Source: Artemisia argyi (Eukaryota; Streptophyta; Magnoliopsida; Asterales; Asteraceae). From it: 64,000 nucleotides of DNA. The stretch covers positions 122,610,796-122,674,795 of the forward strand of contig CM060692.1 of NCBI GenBank assembly GCA_030686995.1. Direction: 5' to 3'. The notes under the pieces are model-generated. The model ran no database searches. It worked only from the letters and a program-made list of their open reading frames with translations, and was not told the DNA's origin. Positions 12,053 to 24,110 of this stretch are shown here, one piece after another; positions within the stretch are counted from its first letter, which is position 1, and each line of letters starts with the position of its first letter. The position numbers and the translations under genes were made by a program.

Positions 12053-14129
12053 TGGTTTTTTCTTTTTCCAAACTGATTATACACTAAAAACTAAAACTTT
12101 TTATGAAAACACTTTTTACACAAACCAGAAATAAGCACTTTGAGTGCTTATTAATCCACTCAGTTGACTTTTGTTGACTGAGGATGGAATTAAGCTCAAA
12201 TGGAATAAGGTGGGGTCCACAATGGTAAAATTGATTTCTCTGAGTTGTTTGATCAATTATAAGCAAGTTTCAACCAATTAAGCAGCTTGAATAAGCTACA
12301 CAACACAAATAAGCACTTTGAGTTTTGTGATTCTGAGACAGAGTTGGGACAGTCTTTTGAGGCAAAACAAAGTGGGGTCCACAGGTCCAATGGTCAAACA
12401 ATTGGTCAAAGTCTCAACCCTGGTAGGAGGGGGTTGATTTGAACCAAAATGGGTCAATGGGACCCACTGGAGTTGTCACAATGAACCACCAAAGTTGGTG
12501 GTGTGACTGAGTTGCTGGTGCACAGGGCAACAGCTTGCCCTGCAAGTGTCTTCCAAGGGTAATTTGGCCAATAAGAAAAATTTACAAAAATGCAACAAGT
12601 ATGGAAACCACAAGTACTACTGGTAGGCAATACTCACAACAATTTTCAGAACCTAAAACCACCCACAAAATTCACAATAAATCAACCCATTTTTGGAAAA
12701 ATTTGAGTCTTGTGTTTTTGACTTTTTGAAAAACTTTGATACTTTGACTTTTATGAAACTCGGATGCTTTTTGTTGCTTGAATATGTTATGATAAGCTAT
12801 ATAAAGACCAACTTAAGTAAAAATACAAACTTATGAAAAGGTTTGATGGGTTTTGGACTCCAAAGATCACCACAGTTAACTGTGGTGATGATTTTCTTAG
12901 GATTTTGACCTTTGTGGTATTTGTGAACAAGAAATTGGTTCCCCTGGCCTTATATCCACCCAAACAACTAAATGAAACACAGAGTTGCACAATGAAACAG
13001 GTAGAACACCACAAACAGCCTATAACCAAACACCCCTTTAAAAACAGATTATGATGAAAATTTGATGAGAATAAGTCTAATCTACAAACCACTGATTACA
13101 ACTATTCTAATAAGCAATAAATAAGTACTTAAGACAATAATAAGTAACTAAACTACTTAGAAGAGTACAAATTAAAAAGTAAGGCATACATAAGCCTTCC
13201 AAGCTAGCTGTCAAGTACCAAAGAACCACAAACACCAATCCTATATGACTTCCACAAGTCCCTAACCCACTGCCATCCATGATTCACAGTGCTCCATGCT
13301 TTCTTCAACCTTTGATCACCACTTTTTTATTTTATTTTTATTTTTCTTAAATTTTTTAGTATTTATGGAAACTGAGTTTAGGCTGTTGACACAAGCTTGT
13401 AAAGCTTCTAAAAAGTTGTTTTCTGAGTTTACATGAGCTTATGAATGACTTGTACACACATTAGAAACTTAAATTAGCACTTGAGAAATCTAAATGGAAC
13501 TTGAAAAGTGAAACAGAAAATAAACTTAGAACATTGCTTTCATTGATTAAAACTGAGTTACAAAAGTAAGTTACAACATTTCTAAAGCTACTACTACAAT
13601 ATTACACACTTCCTAAGGCTCATATGAGCTTAATATATAATACGAGCTAAAATAAATCCCTAGGTCTTCCCACATGGCTTTTTCTTGAAAACTGAGAGTC
13701 CCAATAGCTTTATCTTTGACCTCTGACCAAATCCCATCCATCAATTTAAGCTTTGATCAATCTTGACCCTTGATTGCATTTTCTCGCCAAAACTGAGATA
13801 GGGCAAATATGAGTGGAACTGGTGGGGTGTATTTATTGTGGTGGTGTGAGTTGGTGTGGTAGATGAGGGGCATTAATTGTGGGGGCTAATGGAGGAGGGG
13901 GAGCATGTGGAGGGGACAACTCCTCCCTGGTTTTGCGTTGGGTGTTGGGGGGAAGAAGGAGGGTCAAATGGGAGGTTTGACCGGGGTTTATTTTTATATA
14001 AAATGGGAGTGGGCCGGATTTTGTGGTGGGCTGGGATTATTTGTGGGTTGGATTTGGTTTTTGTTTTTGGATTGGATAATGGATTTGGTTTTGGTTTGTT
14101 ATAAAAACAAGGGTCCGGTTGGTTTGTTA

Positions 14130-14470
14130 ACTTAATGAACACAAGGACCATTTTTGTAATTTGTCAAACCTTAAGGACTGAAGTTGTAATTTTTCCAATT
14201 TGCTTCCAAGGACCAAATATGCCAATCATCAATAAACCAAGAACCAATTTTTGCCATTTTCATTTTTCAAAATTTCCCAGGGACCTACTTTGCCATTTTT
14301 GAATTCTCAGGGACCAAACTTGTAATTTTGGAAAACTTATTACCCAAGTGTAATTTTTTTATGATTTTTGACTTTCAAAACCTTGGGTTGACTTTTCCTT
14401 TCAAAACAAATGCATAGGGACTAATTTTGACAAGTTTTGAAACTTGGGGGACTGAAACTGCCAATATTGC
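14130..14470. repeat. Degenerate tandem repeat in Athila-like LTR
   Basis: Phrases such as AGGGACCAAACTTGTAATTTT, AAGGACTGAAGTTGTAATTTT and AGGGACTAATTTTGACAAGTT recur every 30-70 bp, at least seven times. The copies are diverged, so the period is irregular. Confidence 0.6.
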
Positions 14471-14636
14471 AAACTTTGTACGTTTTTTCTTTGTTTTTGC
14501 ACATTTTGCATTTAAAACACATAAAACACAATCCCTGGGATAATTTAAGTATTTTGATATCTTTTTGATTGTTTTTGTATATTTTGGCAGTTTAAATACG
14601 TCAAAAATGATGAGTGTTTGAGCACTCATCAATAAC

Positions 14637-14708
14637 CTATAAACTTTTTTTATCAATAAACTATTTGTCTCTATAAAATCCCGTTGCTATGCACAGGTAC
14701 TCGTCTAG
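14637..14708 (+). mobile_element. Possible Helitron 3' terminus
   Basis: CCCGTTGCTATGCACAGGTA followed after a few bases by CTAG at 14705-14708 and then T. Plant Helitrons end in a short GC-rich hairpin about ten bases before a terminal CTAG, inserted ahead of T. Here the hairpin is imperfect. If right, the Athila-like element landed in the Helitron just upstream of its end. No 5' end is visible. Confidence 0.4.
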
Positions 14709-15490
14709 TGAATTAACAGTGTTTAATTGCGTTCTTGTTTCATTCCTAAATTTGATTAACTACATCAAATTGAATTTGGAATTACCAAGTGTTTTGACCT
14801 TTTTCAAGATTCATGCAATTAAATAATTCCTACAGCTAGGTAAGTTCTAAGGGTTGTACATCGTTAAGTTTAGTTCTTAATTACAAATAATTTTGTGAAA
14901 AATTAAAGATTCCCAATTTTAATTTCTTGTTCTAATAAGTCTAGAATTAGATTATGAAGAAGTTTTGATGAAATGACTTACAATAGTTGATTTGAAGAAA
15001 TGATAGATTGATGATGCTTGAATGTTGAGATTTTTAATTTTAATATTAATGACATAATTTAGGATTTGGATGGTTTTGGTTTGTTTCCTTTGTTGTTACT
15101 GTACTAAGGATTTATGTTTTGTTTTACTGCAAATGAGAAGGAAAACGGATTATTACATTAAAATTGCCCGACGGTCCTTTAAATGTCAAGGACCGTCGAA
15201 AGGACCGTCACCAATTAAGGACCGCCGTCAGTAAGTTGGTTTTCGAAAGATAGAATTTTTTTGACTGGTTTTCAATTTTTAGTTTTATCAAAAAGTATTT
15301 TGTTGAGGACTCCTAAAAACAAGAACTTAGATGACATGAAATTCTTGACCAAATACGCACGAGTAGGCTGTGGAAAGGGTGTTGAGGAGAATCGAGACAG
15401 AAGAAGTATAAGGGACTCGTTTACAGCAAGGAGGTTGACGACATGCTGAATGTGGAATCTTCTATGTTCCCCACAATTCTTCCGCATTCT
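14709..15490. other. Unassigned AT-rich DNA with a GGACCGTC repeat cluster
   Basis: No credible gene. At 15170-15232 there is a perfect 10-bp inverted repeat, GACGGTCCTT / AAGGACCGTC, followed by two further copies (AAAGGACCGTC, AAGGACCGCCGTC). Such clusters are typical of the subterminal zones of CACTA transposons, but no CACTA terminus was found. The leftmost limit of the Tat-like element lies somewhere in the right part of this stretch. Confidence 0.4.
15170..15232. repeat. GGACCGTC inverted/direct repeat cluster
   Basis: Four copies in 63 bp, one inverted. Possible CACTA subterminal repeat remnant. Confidence 0.6.
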
Positions 15491-16094
15491 TATCACTTAG
15501 CTTACCACCGGCCACTTGGTCAATGGTTTGCCTTATGGATTGCTTGACATGATTATTGAAAATTCGGATTTAAAGCCAAAGATCAATGCCATGATGAGAG
15601 ACTTTTTGGAGTAAGTCCTTGAAACAAGTCCACGCTTCACAAAAAGTTTCACCTTGACGTTGTTGGAACATCAAGATGTCATTCCTTAGCTTGGTAGTGA
15701 GGAAACGAGAAGTGATATCATCCCAAGATGTGATGGATCCTACAGGTAAAAGCTCAAGTCATTGACTAGCTTGGTCACGTAGAGAGAATTGAAAGAGATG
15801 CAAATGCTTTGTCTCTTGAGTGGCAACATCAAGGTCTATGGAATCTACGATTTTAAGGAAATCCTTGAGATGTTGGTTTGGATCTTCGGAACGAAGTCCA
15901 TGGAATGCACCTCCGTTTTGCACCAATCGGATGGTGTTGGATCGCAAGGGAGACACATTGGCTCTTTGGGGGAGCTCAATGGTGTTTCGATAGCCTTGGT
16001 GGCTAGGTTGGGAGTACTCACCAAGAGTACGAGCTCGAGGTGGGTCTTGGTTAATTGGTGGGTCTTGGTGTGGTTGTTCTTGGTGGTTTGGTGG
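15490..16094 (-). pseudogene. Tat-like gag, main part
   Basis: On the minus strand the frame encodes a proline/glutamine-rich start, then GGAFHGLRSEDPNQHLKDF and FQFSLRDQASQ (retrotrans_gag). Beyond a stop at about 15757 the homology continues: SITSWDDITSRFL, KLRNDILMFQQ, EAWTCFKDLLQKV and AGGKLSDKNAEEL, the usual Tat gag order. Homology fades near 15490. At least one stop and one frame change break it. The N-terminal part is at 32876-32960. Confidence 0.85.
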
Positions 16095-18114
16095 TGTCAC
16101 AACTCACCATTTCAGGTCATTTACCATTTCAGGTCATTTTCCCAAACTTCGACTTTACTATTCATAAATCACTATTCATCGAAACACTATTCATCATTTT
16201 ACTATTCATCATTTTCGAGGTCAATTTGATATTCTGAGAAACATTTAAGAAATTTACTATTCACTGAACACTATTCATTTCCGGAAAAGTTTTCACTATT
16301 CACTTGCATTACTCATTTCATCATAAATTTAGTTTACGGGTATTCAAATTCGCGTAACCGGATTGGTTTAGGTGCGAATTCATTTCATTAGTGTTAAGGA
16401 CACTGCATACGGACTGGAGATAGTCTGCATATCATCATAACAGCATTTTCATGTTATACCACTCTCAGGATTTTCAAATTTATATATTTGATACAATTAA
16501 CATTTTTCTTATAATTATTTATAATAAACGTTAACACCCGGTTTATACACGACGAATTTATCTAAATATTCCCACAATGGTCTAGACATATTTTTATATC
16601 CATTTTAACATTATAAAAGTTATAACATTCAGTTACCCAGTATTTTGGAAATTTATTTTATTTATAACGTAAGCTTATGAATATTACGACGGTTTTCGTG
16701 AAAACTGAACAATAATCACCCGAACACTCAGTAATTGTACCCAACATATTTTTATCATTTTTATAACTTTATTTTATCCCGGTTAACTTTGTTAACATTT
16801 ATTTCTATTAAACCCGGTCCCCGATTTTAACTAATATCACATAATAACACTTAATCTTACACTAATTTCCTAAATAAATCACAAGTACCCCTACCACCCC
16901 CCCCCCCCCCCCCTTGCTCTTTGAAAACCAACCCCTAAAGTCCTCTCCTAGGCAATTTTATACAAATTCTTAACCTTGTGCATTTATGCTTGATTATTAT
17001 ACATTATAACATGTTACTAAATTACATAAACCACTAAACCTAAACACTTATACATTTTTAGAATCAAAAAGTTCATTTCCTCTCATCCTCATCTTCAAAC
17101 CCACGACCCTAATTAAAAACCAAGATCAAGTGAAGGTTTTTGAAAAGTTAAAGCACCAAAGTTGTTCATTTTGTGGTTCTAATCAAGAATATTGCATCAA
17201 ACACACAAGTAATCCAAGGTTTCTAATCATCCAATCACCTCATATTTCAAAGTGAGTATTCAAAATTATTTTCATGTTTTCATCTAATCAACATATGTAT
17301 CTTATAGTATTCATGCTTAATTTCATGCTCATACTAGTTATACCACTTTATTTTAGTATACTTTTTGAACATACAAACCCTAGATTGTGATTTAGGTGTT
17401 CCCTTGTTAAATTAACTTGATTGCTAGTCATTAGGAACCCATGGCACCCTAAGAAGGTGTATGGTAGGATTAGATTAGTTTTGTGAAGTTTGCAAGAGTT
17501 TTGGTTGAGGTTGGAACTAGTTTTGAACCTTGAAAATGGATTTGTAACAAGTTTATAAACATGCTGTCCCATTTTGTTAAATTCTGGAAAATCAATAAAT
17601 ACAAAGTAAACTTTGGCAAAATTTTTAGAAAATACTTTCAAAAACGAATCCGTAGGCGAAAGAACGGACTAAAAAGAGTTTATAACGAAGAAGTTATGGT
17701 TTTTGCAAGTTTGTTGACGAAAAGTATTTTTCTGAAAAATTGTTGCTGTTGGACGTTTTTCGTCGGACAAAAAGAGAGTTTAGACGTAACCCGGAGGAAC
17801 CAAGCTTTCCAAAATATATTACTACGTACTAAGACGTAACCGTGGATATAAAGAACAAGTGAAACGGACTTATAACGACAAAGATATTCACGTTTCTATA
17901 TCGGCAAAACATATAATATTTTGACAGCTTTTCTTCAACTAGAAAATAATAATGTTACAACTACGTAGTAAATGCTAGATTTCTAAAAATATTAACCAAG
18001 AACCCAAATTCATAACTAATGATGCATTAGTGTTTTCAAGTATATTTTTACGGCTTTGAGACGTTATTTCAAGGATTTTCAAATCAAGGATTTCAACACT
18101 AACACTTATATATA

Positions 18115-18186
<72 letters not shown>

Positions 18187-19160
18187 CGGCAAATTTTATT
18201 TTCTGGATTGTCTTATTTCTCAAGTCTTGGAAAATATATATATTTTGACATCAACTAGTATTTTCTTTAAGTAAGAGTGGTATAGGGAAACATGTGCATG
18301 GATATTCATAATGTCATTTCATGATCTAAGTAGATCGTTCATAATTCATATTAGGTTGCGGCAGATTGTCATTTCCTTGATTGTTCATTTCCTTTCATCT
18401 CACGAGTACCATTATTTCGAGGTGAGTTTCATAGCCCCGTTTTAATTCAATATTTTGATTTCAATTCCCACGGGGGAGAATACATTGCATTACTTATTTT
18501 TGTGTACATGACAAGTCCCCTTTATTATCATGGACCGTTAATTAAAGTACGAGCGAGAGTGAGTGAATAGATCTATTGAGGGTGACTCCTCCATTCGTGT
18601 TTGGGTTGCTCCAACGGAATTACGAATGCATTTCATGTCTTTATTATTAGAGTGTCTGGTAACCACTCATTGGGGCCAAGTATCGTCTAGCTTCGAGGTC
18701 ATGAGCTTAAGAGCCAATGTATACTTTTCTTTCCGGACATCCTATTTCTTGACTTTACTTATGGCATATGTACACCAGATTTCAATTATAAACCTATGAT
18801 TATTCACCAACTTTATGTTGACCGTTTTCGCAATGTATTTTCAGGTAACTAAGAGTATCACTTCATGGCATGCATGAAGTCATTTTAGTGAGGACCTAGG
18901 ATGACGCGTCTCACTTTGACACTTTCATGCACTTATGTATAATCATCGTTTGACATGTCTTAACTTATTTCTGTAAACCTTTCATTGACTTTTGGGACCT
19001 ATGTAATATACTCTGAATGTTTTAATAAGTCAAACGATGTGTTTTCAAAACGACACTTTAGGTCGTTCTATATAACCTTGTGACGGATGTGATGCTAGGT
19101 TCAGTTACACCCTCAGGTATTCCATTCCGCTGCAAGTCAAGGCAAATTGGGGGTGTGACA
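16095..19160 (+). repeat. 5' LTR of element B (3.07 kb)
   Basis: Begins TGTCACAACTCACC and ends GGGGGTGTGACA. The first 200 bp carry repeated CTATTCA motifs. It holds a C run (about 16899-16914) and a TA array (18117-18185). Compared with the 3' LTR it lacks about 54 bp present at 32171-32223 and otherwise differs mainly in homopolymer and TA length. Confidence 0.93.
18117..18185. repeat. (TA)n microsatellite
   Basis: About 69 bp of TA in the 5' LTR of element B; the equivalent in the 3' LTR is 31760-31847. Confidence 0.96.
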
Positions 19161-19163
19161 GAT

Positions 19164-19175
19164 TGGCATCAGAGC
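19164..19175 (+). other. Primer binding site of element B
   Basis: TTGGCATCAGAGC two bases after the LTR end, one mismatch from the standard initiator-Met tRNA site TGGTATCAGAGC. Confidence 0.88.
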
Positions 19176-20145
19176 TAAGGTTATAGCGAACTAGGATGTA
19201 TCTTGGACCCTAGACTATAACCACATCATCATAGCATCTCATCATTTCATCATAAGTGCATATTCACTACATATGTTGTTTCAGGCACACACTGCGTGAG
19301 TTATTTATACCCATATTCATATATAATTATATTGACCTGTTTCACAAGTGACATGTCTTCAGATGCCTACCCTGTCATCCTTTTATCAAATTCCGACATT
19401 GAAGATGCCTTGTCATCTTCCACTACCATTATACCACCAGTTGCACTTACACCATCATTAGCACTATTGATTTGCCATAGGAACAGGGTTTTCCTATCAT
19501 TCAGCCCATACATAGGATACCGTTTGGTAGAATATTCAGATTTAAATCTTAATGGACCTATTAGGATGCTTATTTCAAGGACGATAGTATATTTTCTTTC
19601 CTTCACTAGTAGGACGCTTACTACTCAGGTACTACCGTCACCATCAACCGCTTATTACACTATTGGTCGTCCCATATTGCGTACTTTAGTTTTACCTCTT
19701 AGATGTCGCGAGGTATCGCGAAAGAGGATAGTATTCCATTAACTAGTACCATCATTGTCATTTTCCTTTTCCATTCCCACTTGCCATGAACTAGATAACA
19801 CCTAGTAGATAATACCAAGATCACAGACTCAACAGGAACCTCCGCAACACCAGGAAGTCTCTAGACTAGACTTATATCTTTACTAGCTTTCACTATTATC
19901 CTAGCCACGAGAAGTGTGGCATAGTTAAAGAAACTTGTAGTATTTTGATTGTTGTACAAACGGAATCACTAAGTATTGACTCTACTATAGGGGAATGGTT
20001 GTGCTATCTATGATATTGGTCCATATAGACCGAAACTTTCATGTATTATATTCATGTGTTATGAATATGATGATTTTTATTACCTATAGATTCTCATGGA
20101 CTCTTATGATTTGATGGAAATAGATTTAAGCAAACCACTCCAAGC
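19176..20145 (+). other. Untranslated leader of element B
   Basis: About 970 bp between primer binding site and gag. The open frame at 19296-19742 does not resemble a known protein and has no counterpart in element A; I treat it as chance. Confidence 0.5.
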
Positions 20146-21106
20146 ATGACACAAGCCGCCGTTGAACAATTCATTGCCAGGAACGTAACTACCGCCCTCA
20201 CCAAGGAACTTACTCACGTGGAATTTATGGGCTGTAATCCTCCCTCCTTTAGCGAAATTAGAGACACAAAGAAATTTCTCAAATGGTTCGAAGAAATGGA
20301 AACGATATTTCGATGTGGCGACTGTCGTAAGGAAGATAAGGTTAAGTTCGCCACATGCACTTTTCAGAATCTTGCCCAGGAATGGTGGACCACACATGTT
20401 AAGATAGTAGGAGTTGATGATGCTTACTCACGCTCTTGGGAGGAACTAAGAAGGATGATGGGTATAGCCTTTTGTGTAAGAAGTGAATTACGAGCAATAG
20501 AACAAGAAGCACTAAACCTTACCATGGTAGGAGATGATGTTGTCAAGTATACTGCTCATTTTTATGAATTAGCTCGACTAGACCCTGCAATTGGTGAACC
20601 GGAAAGTAAGAAACTTGAAAGGTACGTCGGAGGACTTTCTCCTGAAATTCGTATGTTGGTCATCGCATGGGAACCCAATGCCATGTCTGAAGCTATCCAG
20701 ATGGCGATCGAAGCAAAGGAACTCATGGTTCGTGACAAGACATCGGGAAACAATAGTAACAACAAGAGAAAATGGGTCGGTAATCAGGATGCTAATGCTA
20801 CTCAACAACCATTTAAGATACAACAAGTGGTGGAGACCTTTGCTGCTGGGTCAAGCCAAAAGAAAGGGTATGTAGGTAAATTACCCAAAGTGTAACAAGT
20901 GTCAGTTTCATCACAAAGGATCTTGCCCCTCTCAATGTGGAAATTGCCAAAAGCTAGGACACAAAACCAAGGATTACAAGGCTCCCGTCCTCGCAAGGCA
21001 TCAGAAACTCATGGTAATCTGCCGTGAATGTGGAGTAGTGGGACACTTCAAGAGTGAATGCCCAGAGTTGAGAGACCTGAACTGGAGGAAGAAGTTTATG
21101 TTTTAA
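20146..21106 (+). pseudogene. gag of element B, one frameshift before the zinc knuckles
   Basis: Capsid-nucleocapsid polyprotein of a Tekay-like element. From ATG 20146 (MTQAAVEQFIA) it reads a retrotrans_gag domain (KFLKWFEEMETIF, QEWWTTHV, VVKYTAHFYELARL) for about 250 codons, then ends at TAA 20893-20895. A one-base excess in the A run at 20887-20889 causes this; in the next frame the protein continues with CNKCQFHHKGSC, CGNCQKLGHKTKDY (fourth Cys now Tyr) and CREC...GHFKSEC, to TAA at 21104-21106. Three knuckles in this order match the element A gag. Without the shift it would be about 320 residues. Confidence 0.87.
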
Positions 21107-23150
21107 AACCATAGTTCGAGCCCTTTAGGGTTGTACTTTCTTTTGGTACTTTCCATAAGTACGTTGGTGTAACCAAGTTATAATAAGCACTTTCCTATCT
21201 AATGTAATGACTATCTTTTGTTATCCCTGTGAAAATCGTAACCTTCGTTTATTCCATTTTCTATTGCAATTGTGCAATTTCCAATCGTTTAGCAACATTA
21301 TACCATTGTCTTATTAGGGAATAGGCCGATTTCGTATTTGACGGATTAGTAGATTATTTCCATTCCGTAGGATTTACCCATGTATCCAATAAACCATTCA
21401 ACGGATTTAGTTTCAAACTATTTTACTACCCTATGGGGAAATTGTTTTACCGAATTTCTAAAATAAGCTATTTTGTTACCGTACTATAAATTGATTTTTC
21501 CGTCATTACACCAAGTATTTACTATTATTACGCGAGGCAATTTTCATGTTGCTTGAAGGAAAACATCAGGACACCATTTTAATAACAATGTGTTGAACAC
21601 CATCTAAAACTTTCGAGAAAAGTAATGATATTTTGACAAAATCTAACATCGCATCATTAGTCCTCAATTATACATAGCCTGATCACCTATGTATAATTCA
21701 GGAAGGATTATGCCATGAAGGAAATAGTTATCTTTTTAAAGGATTGAAAATAACAATCTTCATCCAAAAGCATTTTAAACAAATAAACTCTTTCATAGAC
21801 ATCTCTTTTTGACAAACTCTCCCTGGATACTTACCCCACCTGTCACTCACTCAGACATTTAGTCAGATTTTTCCATTGACTTACCTAGGAGAGACTTTCC
21901 AAATCAATTACACGTAGGATTCCTCTATACAATAAAAGCAACGAAAGGACTACAGAACTACTAACCAGGACTAGAAGTATATCATGAGAGAATTCGTAAC
22001 TCAACAACAAATTCTAAGATACTGCGAGACCATCCGAATCATCATCTCTGACTTAGTTGTCAAATTCAATCATTTAAAGGTGCTAGCTAGACTGAGCTAC
22101 AGGATTGAACTCAATATTAATGTCCACAGAACAACACTATAGAAATGAACCAAGCTTCTAATTGAGACGGTAGAGCATTTCATTTAAACGTGGCCTCATC
22201 CATACATAAACTTTCCTGCAATAAGTTTTCACAAAGGACAATTGTTTGAATCAAGAATATCGATGTAGATTCCTCTAAGGCATTATATCTCTAGAAATTT
22301 CAGATAACCTCACCTTCATACCAAGAAAGGGATCAAACCAGAACATATCTCCTCGTCTACATGGGAAAACAGAATAGACATTCATCGACACAACATCAAG
22401 TGATACCTTCACCTTGTCAATTACAACGATAAACCATTTCAGGACTTAAGTTAGTCTAAATACCTACGTTTGTAGTTTTGCCTAATACCCACTAATAGAC
22501 ATTACCCAACCTCAGGAACTAAATGTTAGACATCTATGCATTTAAGCGAACATTTCCTATCATACCATTTTATCCTTGTTAAGTGTTTTCACTTTTAAAT
22601 GAAGTTGATTCAATTGCGTTTACATAAATCACATACCTTGTGGAAAAATGATTTCTGAAATTCCTATTTTGAACAAGTACGATCCTTTTTGGTCAATATT
22701 TAGCAACACTATTGTACAATGAGAAATATACATAGACATCAAATTTTGGTAAGCAGTTTTAATCACAACATGTTTGAAAACATTTTTCTATTTCATAACT
22801 ACTGAAATTTTGAATCATCAGGAAAAATATTACTTAGTAAATCATTTGCTCCATTTTCTAAATTCGTTTATTCAGAAAAAGATTTCAACCAAAACTCACC
22901 ATCGCGAGACAAATTTCCAGGACAAATTTCCCTACTACATCGCTTATGCATTTAGGATTTTGTGACTTGACAATAAAGAATATTGGAATATGTGATGAAG
23001 GAATTAGGAGGAACATCACCAATTAATCACGAACTTCAGTAGTGGAGACCAAACCCACTAGGCAAAGAAAGACATATGTCTTATCATCCATTGGAACAAA
23101 ACACAAGGAATCAAATTGTTACCTATATTCTATCCCTTTCAAATAACGCC
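21107..23150 (+). other. Non-coding interior of element B where pol is expected
   Basis: No protease, reverse transcriptase or RNase H motif could be read in any frame; stops are frequent. Either decayed beyond recognition or replaced by non-coding DNA. Confidence 0.55.
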
Positions 23151-23169
23151 AAGTTCGAAGGACCGAACG

Positions 23170-24067
23170 TTGTGGAATTAGTCACAAAGATTTATTGTAC
23201 CCATTTTAGTTATTCCTGATAAGGAAATCGATTCACCTTGGACTTCAAGAAATTATTTTAGGATTTCCTTCAGAAACCCATTTAGATGTAAACATCACCT
23301 ATCATCCTCAGACCGATGGTCAAAGCGAGAGAACAATTCAAACATAGGAAAGTATGCTCAGAGCATGAGTGATTGACCCTAGAAATGGTTAGACTAACCA
23401 GTTATCATAAACCAAATTCAGTTGCAATCATAGTTATCGCGCGAGCATAGAGACTACATCATTTGAGGCACTCTATGGTCGAGGTGCCAATATCTAAATG
23501 ACGGATCAAAATTTGGAAAAGCCCAACATACTAGTCTAGTAGGCATTCATGAAACAATCAGAAATTTCCTACAAGTCAAGAATCAGTTACAAGTTCAATA
23601 AGTTGTAAACCATTAAAACTTCAAGTTGGTAGGCAGAGTATGTAGAAAGTTCTACCTAGGAAAGGCATGATATCATTCAGAAAACTCGGAAAGTTAAACC
23701 CGATATACACAGGACCATGTAATATTCAGACAGAGTGGACATAGTGGCCGTCAGACATGAGCCTTGTTAGAGAACAGTCGGATTACACAATCATGTTTCA
23801 CAATTTTCAAATCTCAAGAAATGAATTACAGATTAGTCACTCATAATCTCATTTGGAAAGGAATCCAACCCAAGGACAAACATAAACCTCGTAGGAGAAC
23901 AAGTAGAAATCATGGACCGTGTGGTCAAATGGTTGAATCAGAGTCGAATTCCTATCGTTAGAGTTCGCTGGAATTCTCGAAGAGGACCCGAGTTTACTTG
24001 GGAACTAGAGGACCAAATGCAACGCAAGTATCCACACCTTTTCACCAAACCTATTACCGAGACCAAC
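23170..24067 (+). pseudogene. Integrase core remnant and C-terminus, element B
   Basis: A decayed chromovirus integrase. Intact islands are TYHPQTDGQSERTIQT (near 23295-23345), then the stretch ending in ALYGR (to about 23484), and a well-kept C-terminus, VRVRWNSRRGPEFTW and DQMQRKYPHLF, at about 23958-24045. The catalytic DD-E core is mostly destroyed by stops and shifts. The conserved last 35 codons, ending in TGA near 24067, are better preserved than the rest. Confidence 0.82.
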
Positions 24068-24087
24068 ACTAGCTGAATTCAGGGACT

Positions 24088-24110
24088 GAATTCCTTTTTG
24101 GGTGGGCGAA
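24088..24110 (+). other. Polypurine tract region of element B
   Basis: TTTTTGGGTGGGCGAA lies directly before the 3' LTR start TGTCACAACT at 24111. It is purine-rich but imperfect. Confidence 0.55.

Larger units (their letters stand above)
7241..14631 (-). mobile_element. Athila-like Ty3/gypsy element, 5' half
   Basis: From right to left on the minus strand: a 3.6 kb LTR, a tRNA-Asp-type primer binding site, a leader, and a gag-protease-RT frame that stops abruptly where element A begins. The rest of pol and the 3' LTR must lie left of the window. The Asp-type PBS, the long LTR, and the NEENELIPTR and DLGASINLMP motifs fit the Athila branch of non-chromovirus gypsy elements. Confidence 0.88.
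11037..14631 (-). repeat. 5' LTR of the Athila-like element (3.6 kb)
   Basis: The left end TGATTGATG follows the primer binding site after a short T-rich gap, as usual for Athila; the right end is CACTCATCA at 14631. The left boundary could be 11041, because ATCA is duplicated there. The first third (11400-12050) is very AT-rich and ends in a poly(T) run (12029-12052). The G-rich stretch 13800-14100 and a degenerate repeat of AGGGACYAAA...TTGTAATTTT (about 14130-14470) are the other structure seen. No open frame inside looks like a protein. Confidence 0.75.

Noticed and set aside
13873..14151. Gly/Trp-rich and Pro-rich open frames in the Athila LTR
   Set aside because: They overlap each other on both strands in a G-rich patch of an LTR and match no family.
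17975..18274. Frames with Ile-Tyr repeats
   Set aside because: Translations of a TA microsatellite.
19296..19742. 148-codon frame in the leader of element B
   Set aside because: Low-complexity Ser/Thr/Leu content, no counterpart in element A and no known domain.
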